In this document: positions 43,117-56,599 of the stretch, in pieces
Position numbering within the stretch: position 1 is the first letter of the stretch
Layout: each line of letters opens with the position of its first letter
Assembly (NCBI GenBank): GCA_036389035.1
Contig: DASVQQ010000008.1
Span: forward strand, 166,974-230,973
Direction: 5' to 3'
Length of the DNA: 64,000 bases
Origin: Jatrophihabitans sp.
GTDB taxonomy: Bacteria; Actinomycetota; Actinomycetes; Mycobacteriales; Jatrophihabitantaceae
Notes under the pieces: model-generated
What the model was told of the DNA's origin: nothing
Seen by the model: only the letters and a program-made list of their open reading frames with translations
Database searches by the model: none
Made by a program: the position numbers and the translations under genes

Positions 43117-43765
43117 CGTTGCCGCCGAGCAACGCCGTGCGCACCGTGTCCTCGGAGGCGAGCTCGATCGGCGTCCGGCCGTCGTCGTTGGCCGCGGCCG
43201 AGTCCGCGCCGGCCGACAGCAGCGCCAGCACCGACTCCAGGTCGCCGTTGGCCGCCGCCGAGTGCAGCGGGGTCCAGCCGCCGCGCTGGCGGGCGTGCAC
43301 CGGGGCGTCCGAGGCGATCAGGATCCAGACCAGCTCCGAGTGCCCGCCGGCGGCGGCTGCGTGCAGCGGGTGCACCGCCAGCTCGTTGTGGGACGGCTCG
43401 GCCACCTCGGCGTCGGCGTCGAGCAGCATCCGGGCCGCCTCGGCGCGGCCGAAGTAGGCGGCCAGGTGCAGCGCCTGCCAGCCGTCGGCGCTCCACGAGT
43501 CGATCACCGACCGGTTGGCGGCGATCAGCTCGGCCAGCCGGGTGGTGTCGTCGAAGGCGGCCGCCTCGAACACCGACAGCGCCCCGGTGCGCGCGGCCAG
43601 CTCGTCGGCCAGCGGCGCGTGGCCGTTGTACAGCGCGGTCAGCGCCGGCGACGCGCCGTCCGGACCGAGGTTGGCCAGCAGCGACGGCTCGGCGTCGAGC
43701 ATCCGGCGCACCCGATCGACGTCGCCGACCGCGATCGCGGCAAAGAACTCGCTCAGGGACGCCAT
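43109..43765 (-). CDS. Ankyrin-repeat protein
   Basis: 218 residues from ATG 43765. About five ankyrin repeats: [94 protein letters not shown]. Cytoplasmic, no signal. Its stop overlaps the start of the channel-like gene, so the two are cotranscribed and may interact, as ankyrin proteins and channels do elsewhere; that is inference. Confidence 0.9.
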   Translation of the reverse strand: MASLSEFFAAIAVGDVDRVRRMLDAEPSLLANLGPDGASPALTALYNGHAPLADELAARTGALSVFEAAAFDDTTRLAELIAANRSVIDSWSADGWQALHLAAYFGRAEAARMLLDADAEVAEPSHNELAVHPLHAAAAGGHSELVWILIASDAPVHARQRGGWTPLHSAAANGDLESVLALLSAGADSAAANDDGRTPIELASEDTVRTALLGGNVG

Positions 43766-43979
43766 GTCACCACTGTGCCACTGCTGCCGGGCCGCGAGAA
43801 GTTCCCACCCGGGCGCACTCGCGCTGCCAGCCGCTGTGCCGGTAATCTTCAGCTCGCACCACACGAGCCACCTGGGCCGACGCTGTCCCGCGAGTGACCA
43901 CACGGATCGGACGCACCTCACCGAACCGGACAGCAGCGGGCCCCCGGCGTGCCGGGCGCCCCGACCGAGGGGAGCACGC

Positions 43980-48554
<4,575 letters not shown>

Positions 48555-48599
48555 GCCGATTGGAGCAAGGCTTCCTTATCGCGATCGGCCGGCAACGGT

Positions 48600-48605
48600 T
48601 AGGGT
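48600..48605 (+). promoter_or_regulatory. Possible pyk -10 element (TAGGGT)
   Basis: TAGGGT at 48600-48605, seven nt before GTG 48613. The intervening GGTAGGA could instead act as a ribosome site. Confidence 0.45.
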
Positions 48606-48612
48606 GGTAGGA

Positions 48613-50032
<1,420 letters not shown>

Positions 50033-50043
<11 letters not shown>

Positions 50044-50947
50044 GCCGGATCTCAAGGTCCCCGCCGACGGCACTGGTTTCCTGCGCGGCCAGTTCGTCGT
50101 GGACGCCCTGGTGGGCCTGCTCGACCTCGAGGCCCTCGAGACCGACATCTTCCGCGGTCTCAGCCCGCAGGTCGCGATGCAGCGGGTCTTCGGCGGGCAG
50201 GTGGCCGGCCAGGCGCTGGTCGCCGCCGGGCGCACCGTGGAGTCCGAGCGGCTGGTGCACTCGTTGCACTCCTACTTCATCCGGCCCGGTGACCCCTCGA
50301 TCCCGATCATCTACACCGTCGAGCGGATCCGCGACGGCCGGTCGTTCTCGGTGCGCCGGGTACTGGCCATCCAGCACGGCCAGCCGATCTTCATCCTGTC
50401 GGCCTCCTTCCAGCTGCCCCAGGGCGGCATCGACCACCAGGCCGAGATGCCGCCGGCGCCGCCGCCGGAGTCGCTGCCCACGCTGGCCGAGCGCTACGAG
50501 GGCTTCGACGAGCTGTGGTCGGTGATGCGCCAGATCCCGCAGGCCTTCGACGTCCGCTACGTCGACGACCCGCCGTGGGTCCAGCGCTCCCAGGGGCCGC
50601 GAGAAAACCAGCCGCACCGGATCTGGCTCAAGGCCGACGGCACGCTGCCCGATGACCCGCTGTTGCAGGTCTGCGTCGTCACCTTCGCCTCCGACATGAA
50701 CCTGCTGGACTCGGTGCTCATCCACCATGGCCTGGCCGCCCGGCTGGACCCGATCAGCATGGCGTCGCTGGACCACGCGATGTGGTTCCACCGCCCGTTC
50801 CGCGCCGATGACTGGCTGCTCTACGTCTCCTCGTCGTCCTCGGCCTCCGGCGGGCGCGGGCTGGCCACCGGCCAGTTCTACTCCCGGGACGGCCGGCTGG
50901 TGGCCAGCGTGACCCAGGAGGGCATGATCCGGCTGCCCAACGCCTGA
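50033..50947 (+). CDS. tesB: Acyl-CoA thioesterase II (TesB type)
   Basis: Double-hotdog thioesterase cleaving acyl-CoA. 304 residues from GTG 50033, 11 nt inside pyk. Typical TesB motifs: FRGLSPQVAMQRVFGGQVAGQAL, LHSLHSYFIRPGD, SFQLPQGGIDHQAEMP, and the C-terminal ASLDHAMWFHRPF with Asp and GLATGQFYSRDGRLVASV with Gln/Ser-type active-site residues. The pyk-tesB pairing is common in actinobacteria. Confidence 0.94.
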
Positions 50948-51051
50948 GCAGCTTCGGCTCCGGCCGGCAGTCGCGGTAGCGGCCACCTGATCCTGCGCCG
51001 ATCCGGTGAAGGATCGGCATCAAAACGGCATCGTTCGGGACAGATCGCACT

Positions 51052-51069
51052 CGATAGGCGTCCTATCGT
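51052..51069 (+). promoter_or_regulatory. Operator-like palindrome overlapping -10 of lipoprotein gene
   Basis: CGATAGG (51052-51058), spacer CGT, CCTATCG (51062-51068): a perfect 7-bp inverted repeat. TATCGT (51064-51069) inside it fits TANNNT. The ATG is 54 nt downstream. Confidence 0.5.
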
Positions 51070-51122
51070 TAGTGACCGGATTTGTCGTAGCGGCCGGGGG
51101 CCGCCGTCAAGGGGGTTCGGCA

Positions 51123-51731
51123 ATGGCGTCTTGCACCCGTCGTTCGGCGATCATCGGCTGCCTGGCGGCATTCCTGGCTACCGTCACCGGCTGCGCCAGG
51201 GAGCGCCCTCCGGCGACCGGGGAGCGCTCTGCGTCGGCCGGGGAGCGCTCTGCGTCGGCCGAGTACCGGGGCGTCGACTTCTCCCAGGACCAGGAAGCCA
51301 ATTACGCGGCGGGCCAGCTGGGCCAGCGACTGATGCGCTTCCTGCCAGGCATGCCGGGTTATGCCGGCATGCAGATCGTCAGAACCGGCATCCAGGTCGA
51401 GGTCGTGGGCAGCCCCACCCCCGAGATGCGCTCGGTCGTCGCCCGGCATGGCCTGCGACACCAGGGCAGCGAGATACCGGTCAGGTTCCATTCGGTCCGC
51501 TATTCGGAGAAGGAGTTGCAGGCCGTTCAGAACCAGATCACAGCCGACCGGGACGACTGGGCCAAGCGCGGCATCGAGCTCTCGAGCTGGGGGATCGATC
51601 TCGACAGCAACACGGTGGAGATCACGCTTGAGCGCTATACCAAGGCCTTCGGGACGGCGTTGCTCGAGCGCTACGGCGATCGGGTGACGGTCTACCCGCA
51701 CGACTACACGATCTCCTTTGGTGTCGGCTGA
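51123..51731 (+). CDS. Uncharacterised lipoprotein
   Basis: 202 residues from ATG 51123, with AAGGGGG upstream. Signal peptide with lipobox VTGC (Cys about 22). A short linker has a duplicated GERSASA from a 21-bp tandem repeat (51219-51260). The folded part (about 45-202) has alternating patterns, with DRDDWAKRGIEL and DLDSNTVEITLE near the end, faintly like the pro-regions of S1 serine proteases; that is a weak resemblance. Function unknown. Confidence 0.72.
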   Translation: MASCTRRSAIIGCLAAFLATVTGCARERPPATGERSASAGERSASAEYRGVDFSQDQEANYAAGQLGQRLMRFLPGMPGYAGMQIVRTGIQVEVVGSPTPEMRSVVARHGLRHQGSEIPVRFHSVRYSEKELQAVQNQITADRDDWAKRGIELSSWGIDLDSNTVEITLERYTKAFGTALLERYGDRVTVYPHDYTISFGVG

Positions 51732-51787
51732 AGGCGTGAGTGAGCCGGGCGGTCGGTGTCCATCCGCCGCGGTTCAGCCGCCGTGGT

Positions 51788-53206
51788 TCATCCGCTTCCG
51801 GGCAGCTGGTCGCTGATCGCCTGCCAGGCGGCCTGGACGTGCCGGCGCTCGGTCAGTACCGAGCCGATCGCCATCCGGATCGCGAACCGGCCGTTGACCT
51901 CGGTGTGCGTCAGGTAGGCCTGGCCGGAGGCGTTGACCGCCGCCAGCAGCTCCCGCCCGGCGTCGTCGCCGGCCCGCACCGCGAAGGTGACCAGCGCCAG
52001 CGGGTGCGGCGCCAGCAGCTCGAACCGGTCATCGGCGGCCACCCAGGACGCGAACTCCCGCGCCAGCCCCACATGGCCGCGGATGTGCGCGCGCAGGCCG
52101 TCGGCGCCGTACCAGCGCAGCACCGTCCACAGCTTGAGCGCCCGGAACCTCCGGCCGAGCGGCACCTGCCAGTCGCGGTAGTCGAACACCTCGCCGGACT
52201 CGCTGGCGGAGTTGCGCAGGTACTCCGGCAGGATCGACAGCGCCGCGATCAGCGCGGCCCGGTCGGCGACCCAGAACGCGCTGCAGTCGAAGTTGGTGAG
52301 CAGCCACTTGTGCGGGTTGGTGCAGTACGAGTCGGCCTGCTCGACGCCGGCGTTGATCCAGCGCAGCTCCTCGCAGACCGCGGCCACCCCGGCCCAGGCG
52401 GCGTCGACGTGCAGCCAGGCGTCGTAGCGGTGCGCCAGCTCGGCGAGCTCTGCCACCGGGTCCAGCGCCCCGGTGCCGGTGGCGCCCACCGAGGCCACCA
52501 CCAGCGCCGGGGTCCAGCCGGCCGCGACGTCGGCGGCCAGCAGCTCGGCCAGGTGCGCCGGCCGGGCCGCCAGGGTGGCCGGGTCGACGTCGAGCTTGCG
52601 CAGCGCCGCGGTGCCGATGCCGGCGATCCGGCAGGCCTTCTCGACCGAGGAGTGGGTCTGGCCGGAGGTGTAGACGCTGAACCGCCCGGCCGCGACGCCG
52701 TCGGTCTCGGTGGCGCCGCCGCTGGCCCGGTGCAGGGCGGCCACCAGGGCGACCAGGCTGGCGTCGGAGGCCGAGTGCTGGATCACCCCGCCGCCGGCGC
52801 CCTCGGAGTGAAAGCACGCCGGCAGGTCCAGCAGCTGGGCCAGCCAGTCCAGCATCCGGGTCTCGAGCTCGGTGGCGGCCGGCGAGGTCGCCCACAACAT
52901 GCCCTGCACGCCCAGGCCCGAGGCCAGCAGATCGCCCAGGATCGAGGGGCCGGTGGCGCTGGCGGGGAAGAAGGCGAAGAAGGACGGGTGCTGCCAGTGC
53001 GTGACCCCCGGCAGGATCACCCGGTCCAGGTCCGCCAGCACCCCGTCGAAGCCCTGGCCGGCTGCCGGCGGCTCGGCGGGCAGGCCGGCGCTGACCTCGC
53101 CCGGGGCCACCTGCGACAGGACCGGCAGGGACTCGAGCCGCTCGTAGTAGTCAGCGATCCAGTCGATGACCTCGCGACCGTGCCGGCGGAACTGCTCCGG
53201 GCTCAT
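51788..53206 (-). CDS. PLP-dependent aromatic-L-amino-acid-type decarboxylase
   Basis: 472 residues from ATG 53206. Group II (DDC/TDC family) decarboxylase: HWQHPSFFAFFPASATGPS, the HVDAAWAG motif, and the PLP lysine in NPHKWLLTNFD (about residue 302). Full length with the C-terminal domain. Relatives act on Phe, Tyr, Trp or DOPA; the substrate is not readable. It stands alone between conserved genes and may be an accessory insertion. The start lacks a clear ribosome site. Confidence 0.9.
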   Translation of the reverse strand: MSPEQFRRHGREVIDWIADYYERLESLPVLSQVAPGEVSAGLPAEPPAAGQGFDGVLADLDRVILPGVTHWQHPSFFAFFPASATGPSILGDLLASGLGVQGMLWATSPAATELETRMLDWLAQLLDLPACFHSEGAGGGVIQHSASDASLVALVAALHRASGGATETDGVAAGRFSVYTSGQTHSSVEKACRIAGIGTAALRKLDVDPATLAARPAHLAELLAADVAAGWTPALVVASVGATGTGALDPVAELAELAHRYDAWLHVDAAWAGVAAVCEELRWINAGVEQADSYCTNPHKWLLTNFDCSAFWVADRAALIAALSILPEYLRNSASESGEVFDYRDWQVPLGRRFRALKLWTVLRWYGADGLRAHIRGHVGLAREFASWVAADDRFELLAPHPLALVTFAVRAGDDAGRELLAAVNASGQAYLTHTEVNGRFAIRMAIGSVLTERRHVQAAWQAISDQLPGSG

Positions 53207-53276
53207 GTGCCCGGTCAACGGCCGCTGACCCGGCCGTGCCGGTCCGTGCGGCGATTTCCACCGCGGCCTCGATCGG

Positions 53277-53357
53277 TGCCCCCGGTGGGATTTGAACCCA
53301 CACGCCTTGCGGCAATGGATTTTGAGTCCACCATGTCTGCCATTCCATCACAGGGGC
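53277..53357 (-). tRNA. tRNA-Leu (CAA)
   Basis: 81 nt, minus strand. Acceptor arms GCCCCTG and CGGGGGC pair, with discriminator A. The anticodon loop CTCAAAA gives anticodon CAA, reading UUG. It has a long variable arm (GCCGCAAGGC), expected of class II tRNA-Leu, and a T loop TTCAAAT between GGG and CCC. The 3' CCA is not encoded (ACCG follows). Confidence 0.95.
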
Positions 53358-53371
53358 TTGAGCCGGACGGA

Positions 53372-53389
53372 AGTCTAGCCCGATAGGCT
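53372..53389. promoter_or_regulatory. Divergent promoters of tRNA-Leu and pdtaR
   Basis: TAGACT on the minus strand (53372-53377), 14 nt before the mature tRNA 5' end; TAGGCT on the plus strand (53384-53389), about 70 nt before pdtaR. The two -10 elements are six nt apart. Confidence 0.5.
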
Positions 53390-53458
53390 CAGCACCGCGC
53401 AGTCGCGGCGGTCAGGTTGCGCGTTTTCCGAACCGCCGAAGAAGGTGGGAAGTTTTCC

Positions 53459-54067
53459 GTGAGCGAGCAGGCACCATCGCGCGATCAGCCCGGCGCCCGG
53501 CGGGTGCTGATCGCCGAGGACGAGGCGCTGATCCGGCTCGACCTGCGCGAGATGCTGCAGGAAGAGGGCTTCGAGGTGGTCGGCGAGGCGGCCGACGGCG
53601 AGAAGGCGGTGCAGCTGGCAGGAGAGCTGCGCCCGGACGTGGTCATCTGCGACGTCAAGATGCCCAAGATGGACGGGATCACCGCCGCCGGTCAGATCGC
53701 CGCCGCGAGGATCGCGCCGGTGGTCATCCTGACCGCCTTCAGCCAGCGCGACCTGATCGAGCGGGCCCGCGACGCCGGTGCGATGGCCTATTTGGTCAAG
53801 CCGTTCCACAAGCGCGACCTGCTGCCGGCGATCGAGATGGCCACCAGCCGGTTCGCCGAGATCAAGGCACTGGAGGCCGAAGTCTCCGGCCTGCAGGACC
53901 GGCTGGAGGCTCGCAAGCTGATCGAGCGCGCCAAGGGCGTGCTGATGGCCGAGCACCGGCTGTCCGAGCCGGAGGCCTTCCGCTGGATCCAGCGGGCCGC
54001 GATGGATAAGCGCACCTCTATGCGGACCGTGGCCGAAGTGGTAATAGCTGAGACGGGGCGTGGCTGA
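53459..54067 (+). CDS. pdtaR: PdtaR-like response regulator with ANTAR RNA-binding domain
   Basis: 202 residues from GTG 53459, with AAGGTGGG upstream. Receiver domain with AEDEALIRLDLREML, phospho-acceptor Asp65 in VICDVKMPKMDG, and Lys in YLVKPFHKRD. A short coiled coil (about 125-145) leads to ANTAR (about 145-198: RAKGVLMAEHRLSEPEAFRWIQRAAM). Such proteins bind paired hairpins in mRNA leaders to block termination; in mycobacteria PdtaR is phosphorylated by PdtaS. No kinase is adjacent. It is upstream of polA, as in mycobacteria. Confidence 0.93.
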   Translation: MSEQAPSRDQPGARRVLIAEDEALIRLDLREMLQEEGFEVVGEAADGEKAVQLAGELRPDVVICDVKMPKMDGITAAGQIAAARIAPVVILTAFSQRDLIERARDAGAMAYLVKPFHKRDLLPAIEMATSRFAEIKALEAEVSGLQDRLEARKLIERAKGVLMAEHRLSEPEAFRWIQRAAMDKRTSMRTVAEVVIAETGRG

Positions 54068-54330
54068 CGCTTTGGAGCGCAGAGTAATCACTCGGTCACT
54101 ACCTAGGCGAAGTATGTCCGGAGTTTAGTTAAATGTTGGAAGACTGGGACGCGATTTGATTACGACCTATAACAGTTAATCCCGATGCCATCCACCGGCG
54201 ACAGAACTCAGGCTAGCGTGCACCGACAACGAGCCTGAATACAGCAACGCAACAGACCCGGGCTCGTAAGCGTCTACCAAGAGCAACATCACGGCCTATC
54301 TGAGGCACCGAGAATGAGGAGGAGACGTCA
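54068..54330 (+). promoter_or_regulatory. pdtaR-livK intergenic region and livK leader
   Basis: 263 bp, clearly AT-richer than its surroundings. Possible -10 elements are TATAAC (54168-54173) and TAGCGT (54214-54219). GATTA (about 54158) and TAATC (about 54177) form an inverted pair around the first. The leader can form a GAGCC/GGCTC stem (about 54231-54264). AGGAGGAG at 54317-54324 is the livK ribosome site. No gene. Confidence 0.55.
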
Positions 54331-55542
54331 GTGCGGACTAGTTCCCTGGCGAAGATCGCCGTAATCGGCGTAGTGGGAGTCATGGCACTCAGTGCTTGCT
54401 CCAACGACGACGGCGGCGGTAACGACGGCCCCGGCATTGGTGGCAACAACACCACAGGTGGCGCCGGCGGTAACGACACCAACAAGACTTACAAGATCGG
54501 CTGGCAGGGCCCGCTGTCCGGTGACAACCAGCAGCTCGGCATCAACGAGGTCAACGGTTCCCGGCTGGCTGTCAAGGAGGCCAACGATAAGGGCGACCTC
54601 GGCTTCAAGCTCGAGATGGTCGAGTCCGACGACGTCGGCACCGCCGACAAGGCTCCGGCCGCTGCGGCCAAGCTGATCCAGGACCCCGACATCCTCGGTG
54701 TGGTCGGCCCGGCGTTCTCCGGACCCACCTCGGCCACCGGCAAGACCTACGCCGCGGCCAACATGGGCCTGATCAGCGGCTCGGCCACCAACGCCACCCT
54801 GACCTCCTCGGGCTTCACCACCTTCCACCGGGTCGTCCCGACGGACGGCGTTGAGGGCACCCAGCTCGCCGAGTGGCTGGCCAAGAAGTTCAAGAAGGTG
54901 TTCGTCGTCGATGACACCACCACCTACGGCAAGGGCGTCTCCGACGTCGTCCACAAGGTGCTGCGTGAGAAGGGCGTCACCGTCCAGCGTCAGGGTGTGG
55001 ACTCCAAGACCCAGGACTACGGCGCAATCGCGCAGCGGGTGACCGGAGCCGGCGTCGAGGCGCTGTTCTACGGTGGCTATGACGCCCAGGCGGCGCTGTT
55101 CGCCAAGGCACTGGCCGCCACCGGCTTCAAGGGCCTGAAGATGACCGGTAACGGTGGCAAGTCCTCGGTGTTCACCAGTGGCGCCGGCGCTGCCGGTAAC
55201 GGCTGGTACTTCGCCTGCGGCTGCCAGGACGCGACCACCGCTCCCGAGGCCAAGGCCTTCGCCGAGGCGTACGAGAAGATGTTCAACACCCCGCCCTCGA
55301 CCTACTCGCCGGAGTCCTACGACGCCACCAACGCGCTGATCGAGGCGGTCAAGGCGGCCGTGAAGAAGGGCACCCCGACCCGTAAGGCGGTTGTCGAGGA
55401 GATCAAGGCGCTCGACTACAAGGGCATCACCGCCCAGATCAAGTTCGCTCCCAACGGTGAGGTCGCCAACGCAACGGTGAATCTGTACACCCAGAAGGAC
55501 GGCAAGATCGTGATGCTCGGCAAGATCCAGGAACAGCCCTAA
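54331..55542 (+). CDS. livK: LivK, branched-chain amino acid substrate-binding lipoprotein
   Basis: 403 residues from GTG 54331. Signal peptide with lipobox LSAC (Cys23), an Asn/Gly/Asp-rich linker (24-50), then a type I periplasmic-binding fold: IGWQGPLSGDNQQLG, GVVGPAFSGPTSATG and FYGGYDAQAALFAKAL. Delivers Leu/Ile/Val or related compounds to LivHM. First gene of the liv operon; codon use is more biased than in the neighbours, fitting high expression. A strong hairpin follows. Confidence 0.95.
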   Translation: MRTSSLAKIAVIGVVGVMALSACSNDDGGGNDGPGIGGNNTTGGAGGNDTNKTYKIGWQGPLSGDNQQLGINEVNGSRLAVKEANDKGDLGFKLEMVESDDVGTADKAPAAAAKLIQDPDILGVVGPAFSGPTSATGKTYAAANMGLISGSATNATLTSSGFTTFHRVVPTDGVEGTQLAEWLAKKFKKVFVVDDTTTYGKGVSDVVHKVLREKGVTVQRQGVDSKTQDYGAIAQRVTGAGVEALFYGGYDAQAALFAKALAATGFKGLKMTGNGGKSSVFTSGAGAAGNGWYFACGCQDATTAPEAKAFAEAYEKMFNTPPSTYSPESYDATNALIEAVKAAVKKGTPTRKAVVEEIKALDYKGITAQIKFAPNGEVANATVNLYTQKDGKIVMLGKIQEQP

Positions 55543-55571
55543 CCTCGGCTAGCCCTGTAAAGCAGTAACCC

Positions 55572-55624
55572 CAGATGAGGGGCGCGGGAATTTCGGCTCA
55601 GCCGGAAGGCGCGCCCCTCATCTG
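55572..55624 (+). terminator. 15-bp hairpin between livK and livH (attenuator)
   Basis: CAGATGAGGGGCGCG (55572-55586) and CGCGCCCCTCATCTG (55610-55624) are perfectly complementary; the 23-nt loop holds a small inner stem CGGCT/AGCCG. It lies 30 nt after the livK stop and 46 nt before livH. It probably reduces readthrough or stabilises livK mRNA, giving more binding protein than permease. Confidence 0.75.
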
Positions 55625-55669
55625 TGAGTTCGCACGGCCATCCAGTCGTCCTGCCGGAAGGTATGAAGC

Positions 55670-56599
55670 GTGACCGACTTCATGAATTACCTGATCCTTG
55701 GGCTGACCCGAGGATCGATGTACGCCCTGATCGCGCTGGGCTACACGCTCGTGTACGGAGTGCTGCAACTGATCAACTTCGCGCACAGCGAGGTGTTCAT
55801 GTCCGGCGCCTTCGGCAGCTATGCGATCGTGCACCTGCTGGTGGGCGACGGTAAGGCAACGCCGTCCTGGGCGGTTCCCCTGGTCCTGCTCGCGGGCATC
55901 ATCTCGGGCGCCCTGCTGGCGGCTGTCATCGCCTGGGCGCTGGAACGGGTGGCCTATCGGCCCCTGAGAAAGCGCGGGGCGCCCAAGCTGGCGTTCCTGA
56001 TCAGCGCGATCGGCGCCTCGTTCTTCCTCTCCCAACTTTTCGGCAAGTTGTTCGGCCGGCTGACCTCCAACAGCTTCCCCGAGTTCTTCGACCAGAACGC
56101 GGTGATCTTCAAGCCGTTCGGGGCTGAGGTCCGGGTCCTGCAGATCGTCATCATCGCCTCGGCGATTGCCATGATGATCTTCCTCGACCGGCTGGTCACG
56201 GTCACCAAGCTCGGCCGCAGCATCCGGGCCATCTCGGAGGACGCCCCGACCGCGGCGCTGATGGGGATCGACATCGACAAAACCATTTCGCGGACCTTCA
56301 TCATCGGCGGCCTGCTCGGCGGCGCCGCCGGCTTCCTGTTCGGCCTCAACTTCAGCTTCGGCAACACCATGGGCTTCATCCCCGGCGTCAAGGCCTTCGC
56401 GGCAGCGGTGCTGGGCGGCATCGGAAATATCCGCGGCGCGATGATCGGCGGCCTGTTGCTCGGTATCGTCGAGAACCTGGTCCCCGTGGTCAACATCGAT
56501 ACGAAATGGACTGACGTCGTGGCATTCGTGGTGCTCGTACTGGTGCTCATGTTCCGTCCGACCGGCATCCTCGGCGAGCGTCTGGGGCGTGCGGCATGA
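55670..56599 (+). CDS. livH: LivH, branched-chain amino acid ABC permease
   Basis: 309 residues from GTG 55670 with GGAAGG upstream. Eight or so membrane helices; the EAA-like loop contains LGRSIRAISEDAPTAALMGI, and GKAFAAAVLGGIGNIRGAMIGG-type sequence near the end is typical of LivH. Forms the channel with LivM. The stop overlaps livM (ATGA). Confidence 0.95.
   Translation: MTDFMNYLILGLTRGSMYALIALGYTLVYGVLQLINFAHSEVFMSGAFGSYAIVHLLVGDGKATPSWAVPLVLLAGIISGALLAAVIAWALERVAYRPLRKRGAPKLAFLISAIGASFFLSQLFGKLFGRLTSNSFPEFFDQNAVIFKPFGAEVRVLQIVIIASAIAMMIFLDRLVTVTKLGRSIRAISEDAPTAALMGIDIDKTISRTFIIGGLLGGAAGFLFGLNFSFGNTMGFIPGVKAFAAAVLGGIGNIRGAMIGGLLLGIVENLVPVVNIDTKWTDVVAFVVLVLVLMFRPTGILGERLGRAA

Noticed and set aside
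54068..54330. GlnR or other nitrogen-regulator boxes upstream of livK
   Set aside because: Fragments such as GTCAC and TTAC occur but spacing does not fit a full box.
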